Assembly: GCA_039817385.1 (NCBI GenBank)
Contig: JBCBVY010000001.1
Span: 248,001-312,000, forward strand
Length of the DNA stretch: 64,000 nt
Source of the DNA: JBCBCP01 sp039817385
Lineage (GTDB): Bacteria > Pseudomonadota > Alphaproteobacteria > Rhodobacterales > Rhodobacteraceae
Direction: 5' to 3'
Shown: positions 59,621 through 64,000 of the stretch, one piece after another
Position numbering within the stretch: the first letter of the stretch is position 1
Layout: each line of letters starts with the position of its first letter
Program-made: the position numbers and the translations under genes
The notes under the pieces: model-generated
Database searches by the model: none
Seen by the model: only the letters and a program-made list of their open reading frames with translations
Told to the model about the DNA's origin: nothing

Positions 59621-59759
59621 TGGGCCGAAATCACGGCTGCGCCGCACATAGTTGCCCAAAGGTTAACAACCAATACGCGAATCGGTCCGATTGCTTGCCC
59701 TCACCGCCGCCTTGCGTCACATCTGGCGCAGGTTCAATCCGCGCCCTTGAGGTAGTCAC

Positions 59760-60542
59760 ATGAAGATCGCAACCTTCAACATCAACGGCATCAAGGCGCG
59801 CATCAACGCGCTGCCGGCATGGCTGGACACGGCGCAGCCGGACGTCGTGCTCTGCCAGGAGATCAAGTCCGTCGATGAGGCCTTCCCGCGCGAGGTCTTT
59901 GAGGACCGCGGCTATAACGTTGAAACCCACGGGCAGAAAGGGTTTAACGGGGTGGCGATCCTGTCCAAGCCCCCTTTGGAGGATGTCACCCGCGGGCTGC
60001 CGGGGGATGAGGAAGATGTGCAGGCCCGCTATATCGAGGCGACAGTCGTGGGGGACACCGATGCGCTGCGCCTCTGCGGGCTGTACCTGCCCAATGGCAA
60101 CCCAGCGCCGGGACCGAAGTTTGACTACAAGCTGGCCTGGATGACGCGGCTGAAGCAGCGCGCCGAAGCGCTGCTGGCCGAAGAGACGCCGTTCCTCATG
60201 GCGGGCGATTACAACATCATCCCGCAGGCCGAGGATGCCGCCCGCCCCGATGCGTGGCGCGATGATGCGTTGTTCCGGATGGACGCCCGCACCGCGTGGC
60301 GCGAGATTTTGAACCTTGGCCTGACCGAAGCCGTCCGCACCCGGGACGCGCGCCCGGGGCTATATTCCTTCTGGGATTACCAGGCGGGCGCGTGGAACCG
60401 CGACGACGGTATCCGGATCGATCATGTCCTGCTCTGCCCCTATGCCGCTGATCTGCTGCGCGATGCGGGGATCGACAAGGACGTGCGGGGCGGCGACAAA
60501 CCTTCCGATCATGTACCGGTCTGGGTTGAGATGGCCCTTTGA
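59760..60542 (+). CDS. xth: exodeoxyribonuclease III
   Basis: Xth is a DNA repair enzyme with AP-endonuclease and 3'-5' exonuclease activity. The 260-residue protein has ATFNINGIKAR at its start, LCQEIKS with the metal-binding Glu, YLPNGNP, AGDYNIIP, YSFWDYQAGAW, IRIDHVLL and the catalytic His in PSDHVPVW. GAGGT precedes ATG 59760. Confidence 0.96.
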   Translation: MKIATFNINGIKARINALPAWLDTAQPDVVLCQEIKSVDEAFPREVFEDRGYNVETHGQKGFNGVAILSKPPLEDVTRGLPGDEEDVQARYIEATVVGDTDALRLCGLYLPNGNPAPGPKFDYKLAWMTRLKQRAEALLAEETPFLMAGDYNIIPQAEDAARPDAWRDDALFRMDARTAWREILNLGLTEAVRTRDARPGLYSFWDYQAGAWNRDDGIRIDHVLLCPYAADLLRDAGIDKDVRGGDKPSDHVPVWVEMAL

Positions 60543-60548
60543 GGTGGG

Positions 60549-60630
60549 AATTTTCTGACGCAGAAAATTAGGGGGTTTCACCCCCTCGCCTTTCAGGCTC
60601 ACCCCCAAAGTTTTTTGGGAACAGAGAAGA
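60549..60630 (+). terminator. xth terminator with paired hairpins, copy 4 of the dispersed family
   Basis: AATTTTCTG-ACG-CAGAAAATT (60549-60569) is followed by GGGGGT-TTC-ACCCCC (60571-60585) and, after CTCGCCTTTCAGGCTCACCCCCAAAG, by six T (60611-60616) and GGGAACAGAGAAG. The end matches the conserved tail of the copies at 0.5, 25.0 and 42.3 kb. The element overlaps the 3' end of the convergent monooxygenase gene. Confidence 0.7.
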
Positions 60631-61704
60631 GTTGGTCACATCATAGTCGTAGAGCCAGTTGAGGCGGCTGGGGATCAGGTTTGGGGCGGCTTTGCCGAGC
60701 ACCCGCAGACCGGTATGGGCGATCAGGCGGGCGGGGCCGCGCAGGTGGTAGTTGCGCGCGTTCGCATTGGCTGCGGCGATAGCCTTTGTAACACGCGGCG
60801 CGCGGGCGGCCTGGTAGGCGGGCAAGGCGCGGTCTAGCGGGGCTGCGGCGACATGCGCGGCGAGGCTCCACGCGTCTTCGAGTGCGAGGTTAGCGCCCTG
60901 GGCCAGGAAAGGCAGCGTCGGGTGGGCCGCGTCGCCGATCAGCGCCATGTTGCCCTTGTGCCAGTGCGCCGCGATGGGGTGGCGGAAAAGGCCCCAAAGC
61001 AGCGGCGCCTCGATCCGGTCCAGCAGCGCGCGAAGGTTAGGTGCGCAATCAGCGAAGGCGGTGCGCAGGGTTTCCGCGTCGTCCGGGTGGTTCCAGCCCT
61101 CTGCTGCCCATGCGGTGCGCTCCTGCACCGCAACGATGTTGAGCCGCCCGCCGCGCAGCGGATAGGTCACCACATGCCGTCCCGGCGCCATCCAGACGCG
61201 GGCGACGGGGTCTGCCTCCGCCGCGATCATCGCGCGCCACGCCACTTGGCCCGTGAAGAAAGGTGCGTCATCGCCGTTCAGCAGCGGCCGCACCCGCGAA
61301 TGCAGCCCGTCCGCACCGACGATGAGGTCCGCGCCCAGCGCGGTGGGGTTTTCGATGCGGGCGCCGGTTCGGATGTCGGCACCTTTGCAGGCGGCGGCAA
61401 GCATCTCAATCAGGTCTGCACGGTGCACGAAATGGTAGGTCTTGGCCGACAGGTCAAAACGCGCCAGCGCGCGGCCCGTGATGGCGGAGGTGGGCACAAC
61501 CGCGCCCGCTTTGACGGACTTCTGCGCCAGAGGAACGCCAAGAGCGGCCAGCACCCGCGCCCCGTTTGGGGTGATTTGCAGCCCCGCGCCAACTTCGCGC
61601 AGCGCAGGTGCCTGTTCATGAATGGTCACATCTGCGCCGCGGCGCACAAAGACGGCGGCGCAGGCAAGGCCCGCAATGCCGCCCCCGATGATCGCAACGC
61701 GCAT
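60568..61704 (-). CDS. FAD-dependent aromatic monooxygenase-like protein
   Basis: The 378-residue class A flavoprotein has AIIGGGIAGLACAAVF (Rossmann), GADGLHSRVRPLL (DG motif) and MALIGDAAHPTLPFLAQGAN (GD motif). It resembles salicylate hydroxylase and similar enzymes of aromatic degradation; the substrate is unknown. The last residues are read from the conserved terminator element, so the C-terminus may be recently extended. It follows dksA by 14 nt. Confidence 0.9.
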   Translation of the reverse strand: MRVAIIGGGIAGLACAAVFVRRGADVTIHEQAPALREVGAGLQITPNGARVLAALGVPLAQKSVKAGAVVPTSAITGRALARFDLSAKTYHFVHRADLIEMLAAACKGADIRTGARIENPTALGADLIVGADGLHSRVRPLLNGDDAPFFTGQVAWRAMIAAEADPVARVWMAPGRHVVTYPLRGGRLNIVAVQERTAWAAEGWNHPDDAETLRTAFADCAPNLRALLDRIEAPLLWGLFRHPIAAHWHKGNMALIGDAAHPTLPFLAQGANLALEDAWSLAAHVAAAPLDRALPAYQAARAPRVTKAIAAANANARNYHLRGPARLIAHTGLRVLGKAAPNLIPSRLNWLYDYDVTNSSLFPKNFGGEPERRGGETP

Positions 61705-61718
61705 CGACCTAAACGTCT

Positions 61719-62141
61719 TTAGTCGTCGCGGTGCACCTTCTCGCGGCGCTCGTGACGTTCCTGCGCTTCAAGGCTCATGGTCGCGATCGGGCGCGCGTCC
61801 AGCCGCTTGAGCGAGATGGGATCGCCGGTGACGATGCAGTAGCCATATTCGCCCTCGTCGATCCGGCGCAGGGCCGCGTCGATCTTGCTCACCAGCTTGC
61901 GCTGGCGGTCGCGCGTGCGCAGCTCAAGCGCGCGGTCCGTTTCCTCAGAGGCCCGATCGGCCACGTCGGGAATATTGCGCGTGCCGTCCTGAAGCCCCTC
62001 GATGGTGTCGCGGGAGCCTGCCAGAAGCTCGTCCTTCCACGTCAACAACTTGCGGCGAAAATACTCGACTTGCCGGTCGTTCATGAACGGCTCGTCCTCT
62101 GCCGGGCGGTAATCCTCCGGCACGAACACTTCCTGCTTCAT
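61719..62141 (-). CDS. dksA: RNA polymerase-binding regulator DksA (reduced zinc-finger type)
   Basis: DksA binds RNA polymerase with ppGpp in the stringent response. The 140-residue protein has NDRQVEYFRRKLLTWKDELL (first coiled-coil helix) and the tip DRASEETDRALELR with the required acidic residues. In the zinc-finger region only Cys102 of four is kept (YGYCIVTGD); the other positions are Thr105, Ser123 and Ala126, as in zinc-independent forms such as DksA2. ATG 62141 has GAGGGG upstream. Confidence 0.92.
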   Translation of the reverse strand: MKQEVFVPEDYRPAEDEPFMNDRQVEYFRRKLLTWKDELLAGSRDTIEGLQDGTRNIPDVADRASEETDRALELRTRDRQRKLVSKIDAALRRIDEGEYGYCIVTGDPISLKRLDARPIATMSLEAQERHERREKVHRDD

Positions 62142-62309
62142 TGATGTCCCCTCAACTCGGTGCGCCGGTTCAACCGTCATGTCTGTGACCTTTCAACACG
62201 TGCGCACTCCCTGCCGCAGCGTCTACTGCCTCCCCCCGGGATTGTCACTACACAAACCCGGCCTAGCCTTGCTAAATGCGCGAAACACAGTGTTGAGGGA
62301 GCCGTAAAG

Positions 62310-63152
62310 TTGAAATTTTCAGGCACAGACAAGTATGTGGCGACCGATGACCTGACCATCGCGGTCAACGCGGCGGTCACGCTGGAGCGGCCTTTGCTGG
62401 TCAAGGGCGAGCCGGGCACGGGCAAAACCGAACTGGCCAAACAGGTTGCCCAAGGGCTTGGCCTGCGCCTGATCGAGTGGAACATCAAATCCACCACGCG
62501 CGCGCAACAGGGCCTTTATGAATACGATGCCGTATCGCGCCTGCGTGACAGCCAGCTGGGCGAAGAGAAGGTGCATGACGTTGCCAACTACATCCGCAAG
62601 GGCAAGCTGTGGGAGGCGTTCGAGGCGGATGAAAAGGTCGTGCTGCTGATCGACGAGATCGACAAGGCGGATATCGAGTTTCCGAACGACCTTTTGCAGG
62701 AACTCGACAAGATGGAGTTCTATGTCTACGAGACGGGCGAGACGATCCGCGCGCGCCAGCGCCCCGTGGTCATCATCACCTCCAACAACGAAAAAGAGCT
62801 GCCCGACGCGTTCCTGCGCCGCTGTTTTTTCCACTACATCCGCTTCCCGGACATGCAGACGATGAAAGCCATCGTCGAGGTGCACCACCCCGGCGTGAAA
62901 GAGCAACTGCTCACCACCGCCCTGACCCAGTTCTTCGAAGTGCGCGAGCAGGCGGGGCTGAAGAAAAAGCCGTCGACATCCGAGGTGCTGGATTGGCTCA
63001 AGCTGCTGCTGGCCGAGGATATGAGCCCCGAGGATTTGAAATCCGGTGGCGCCAACGCTCTGCCCAAGCTGCACGGGGCGCTTTTGAAGAATGAACAGGA
63101 TGTGCACCTGTTTGAACGGCTGGCCTTCATGGCCCGGCGCGAGGGGCGCTGA
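62310..63152 (+). CDS. MoxR-family AAA+ ATPase
   Basis: The 280-residue ATPase has the Walker A motif VKGEPGTGKTELA, Walker B VLLIDEIDKAD, sensor 1 VIITSNNEKELPDAF and sensor 2-like LRRC. MoxR proteins act as chaperones that load cofactors or remodel VWA-domain partners; a VWA gene is expected beyond, but the next gene is a LysR. No ATG or GTG lies where the family begins; TTG 62310, 8 nt after GAGGGAG, gives the conserved KFSGTDKYVATDD start. Confidence 0.92.
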   Translation: MKFSGTDKYVATDDLTIAVNAAVTLERPLLVKGEPGTGKTELAKQVAQGLGLRLIEWNIKSTTRAQQGLYEYDAVSRLRDSQLGEEKVHDVANYIRKGKLWEAFEADEKVVLLIDEIDKADIEFPNDLLQELDKMEFYVYETGETIRARQRPVVIITSNNEKELPDAFLRRCFFHYIRFPDMQTMKAIVEVHHPGVKEQLLTTALTQFFEVREQAGLKKKPSTSEVLDWLKLLLAEDMSPEDLKSGGANALPKLHGALLKNEQDVHLFERLAFMARREGR

Positions 63153-63160
63153 ACACGTAG

Positions 63161-63179
63161 GGTGGGTTTTCAACCCACC
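63161..63179. terminator. short terminator hairpin
   Basis: GGTGGGTT-TTC-AACCCACC (8 bp, 3-nt loop) lies between the MoxR stop and the end of the convergent LysR gene, whose stop codon falls in the loop region. It could end both transcripts. Confidence 0.6.
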
Positions 63180-64000
63180 TTACCACCCATCGCCTCCAAA
63201 AGCGCGCGTCCCACAGGGCCCAGCGGTCTGTCACGGCGATGCACAAGGAACATTGGCATGCGCATCACGTCGCCGGGGCGGGGGCCAAGCGTGAGCTGCA
63301 CCAGTCGCCCTGCCTTGATGTCATCCTCAACAGCATGGGCCGGGATCGTGCCCCAACCCAGACCCGCGCGCAGCATATCGCGCCGCATCCCCAGATCCGC
63401 CGCCTCCCACGTCGCTTGCGCCAGCTGGTTGGGGTAGCGGCCCAGCGCGGTCGTCACGGTTGTCAGCTGCCGGTGGTCCTGAAGCGCGGCGTCCGGCACC
63501 GCACCTTCCCGTCCGGCCAGGGGATGGTCCGGCGCGCAGACCGCGATGACATCGACCGCGCCGATCTCGTGCGCCTCCAGCGCCTCGCCCTGCCCCGCCA
63601 GGCTGAGCCGTCCGGCCAAAGCGATGTCCGCCTCCCCCCGGAGCACCCGGCCTGGCGCCACGCCCACCTCGTCCACCGTCAGGCGCAGAAAAACCTCCGG
63701 AAACGCAAGTTCGATCCGGGCAAGCGCCCGCAGCAGCGGCGCACGCGGCACCAGCACCGACAGGGCAACCGTCACCTGCTGCTCCACCCCCGCCTGCATG
63801 GAGCGCGCCCGCGCTTTCAGCCGGTCGATCCGCGCCAGCACGGTCCGCGCCTCGGCCAGCACTGCGCGGCCCTCTTCGGTCAGGGTCGGCTTGCGGGTTG
63901 CGCGGTCAAAGAGCGGCACGCCGATCTCGGCCTCCAGCTGCTTGATCCCGTGGCTCACCGCCGATTGCGCGCGCTGCACGTCGCGGGCCGCAGCGGTAAA
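63170..64000 (-). CDS. LysR-family transcriptional regulator (5' end beyond the window)
   Basis: The visible 276 residues show the LysR HTH (RAQSAVSHGIKQLEAEIGVPLFDRATRKPTLTEEG) and then the substrate-binding domain with LTVDEVGVAPGRVLRGEADIAL, DVIAVCAPDHPLAG and MRRDMLRAGLGWGTIPAHAV. About 20-25 N-terminal residues lie past the right edge. Neither ligand nor targets can be told. Confidence 0.93.
   Translation of the reverse strand, partial: FTAAARDVQRAQSAVSHGIKQLEAEIGVPLFDRATRKPTLTEEGRAVLAEARTVLARIDRLKARARSMQAGVEQQVTVALSVLVPRAPLLRALARIELAFPEVFLRLTVDEVGVAPGRVLRGEADIALAGRLSLAGQGEALEAHEIGAVDVIAVCAPDHPLAGREGAVPDAALQDHRQLTTVTTALGRYPNQLAQATWEAADLGMRRDMLRAGLGWGTIPAHAVEDDIKAGRLVQLTLGPRPGDVMRMPMFLVHRRDRPLGPVGRALLEAMGGKVG

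Larger units (their letters stand above)
59434..59759. other. CtrA/DnaA-box intergenic region
   Basis: The 326 nt between the divergent repeat-protein and xth genes hold a perfect CtrA box, three DnaA boxes and an AT-rich stretch (59498-59512), together with a lone TTAAC (59663-59667). No gene is seen in it. An origin-like or cell-cycle-controlled promoter function is possible. Confidence 0.65.

Noticed and set aside
59434..59759. Chromosomal replication origin
   Set aside because: CtrA and DnaA boxes suggest it, but neighbours usual at alphaproteobacterial origins (dnaA, hemE, parAB, gid genes) are absent. Kept only as a regulatory finding.

Overview
The window is a high-GC, gene-dense chromosomal segment from an alphaproteobacterium, most likely a marine Rhodobacterales (Roseobacter-group) species. 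The evidence is the ctrA/sciP pair, the yceD-rpmF-plsX-fabH-ihfA-merR block, the scpB-scpA-nagZ-SPOR-argS block, a DddL-type DMSP lyase, a PPK2 kinase, a GAACN7GAAC-type SOS box and an FnrL-type box. Apart from the retron locus nothing looks like a large mobile island, and no insertion sequence, phage or CRISPR array was seen.

Layout. 0-5.6 kb: start of an MttB-family methyltransferase (-), then guaA, a YdcF-like protein, two EamA exporters and a P-loop protein (+). 5.6-9.7 kb: an intergenic stretch with a 133-nt inverted repeat and two perfect hairpins, then metA (Glu111 predicts acetyl-CoA use), an alpha/beta hydrolase, and ppk2 with a downstream TetR gene and a TGTAA-N7-TTACA palindrome in front of ppk2. 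9.8-14.5 kb: FkbM methyltransferase, dddL, an MFS exporter, a four-helix membrane protein, an AHSA1-like protein with its ArsR regulator, and a VOC protein. 14.5-16.4 kb: a decayed GNAT gene followed by a solo retron: promoter, a 157-nt structured RNA whose ends pair over 17 bp, and a retron-type reverse transcriptase. 16.4-27.4 kb: rplM-rpsI, a zinc-ribbon protein, thioesterase, enoyl-CoA hydratase homologue, MFS/MarR pair, trmFO, gluQ, hisI, a NifU-like protein and a soluble chemoreceptor. 27.4-38 kb: a small SOS-box-controlled membrane peptide, recG-ligA, ctrA, sciP, mnmA, desaturase, anmK, tyrS. 38-49.7 kb: FemAB/GNAT protein, SDR, an ABC-F ATPase, OlsB-like acyltransferase, BamE, the yceD-to-merR block, tRNA-Pro(GGG) and dcd. 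49.7-64 kb: scpB/scpA/nagZ/SPOR/argS, dgt, ErpA/IscA-like protein, an operon for a repeat protein with about eleven FSSGSAP units plus a helical partner, a CtrA/DnaA-box intergenic region, xth, an FAD monooxygenase, dksA, a MoxR ATPase and the start of a LysR gene.

How the genes fit together. Lipid and envelope synthesis is served by plsX-fabH, olsB, the desaturase, bamE and the nagZ/anmK muropeptide recycling pair. Translation and tRNA genes include tyrS, argS, gluQ, mnmA, trmFO, rpmF, rplM, rpsI and tRNA-Pro. DNA maintenance includes recG, ligA, xth, dgt, dcd and scpAB. Cell-cycle control is represented by ctrA and its antagonist sciP, and a perfect CtrA half-site pair lies upstream of the repeat-protein operon.

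The two most unusual loci are the retron (14.89-16.36 kb) and the FSSGSAP repeat-protein operon (57.64-59.43 kb). The SOS-box small membrane peptide (27.5-27.75 kb) is a third candidate. All calls come from reading the sequence; no database search was run.
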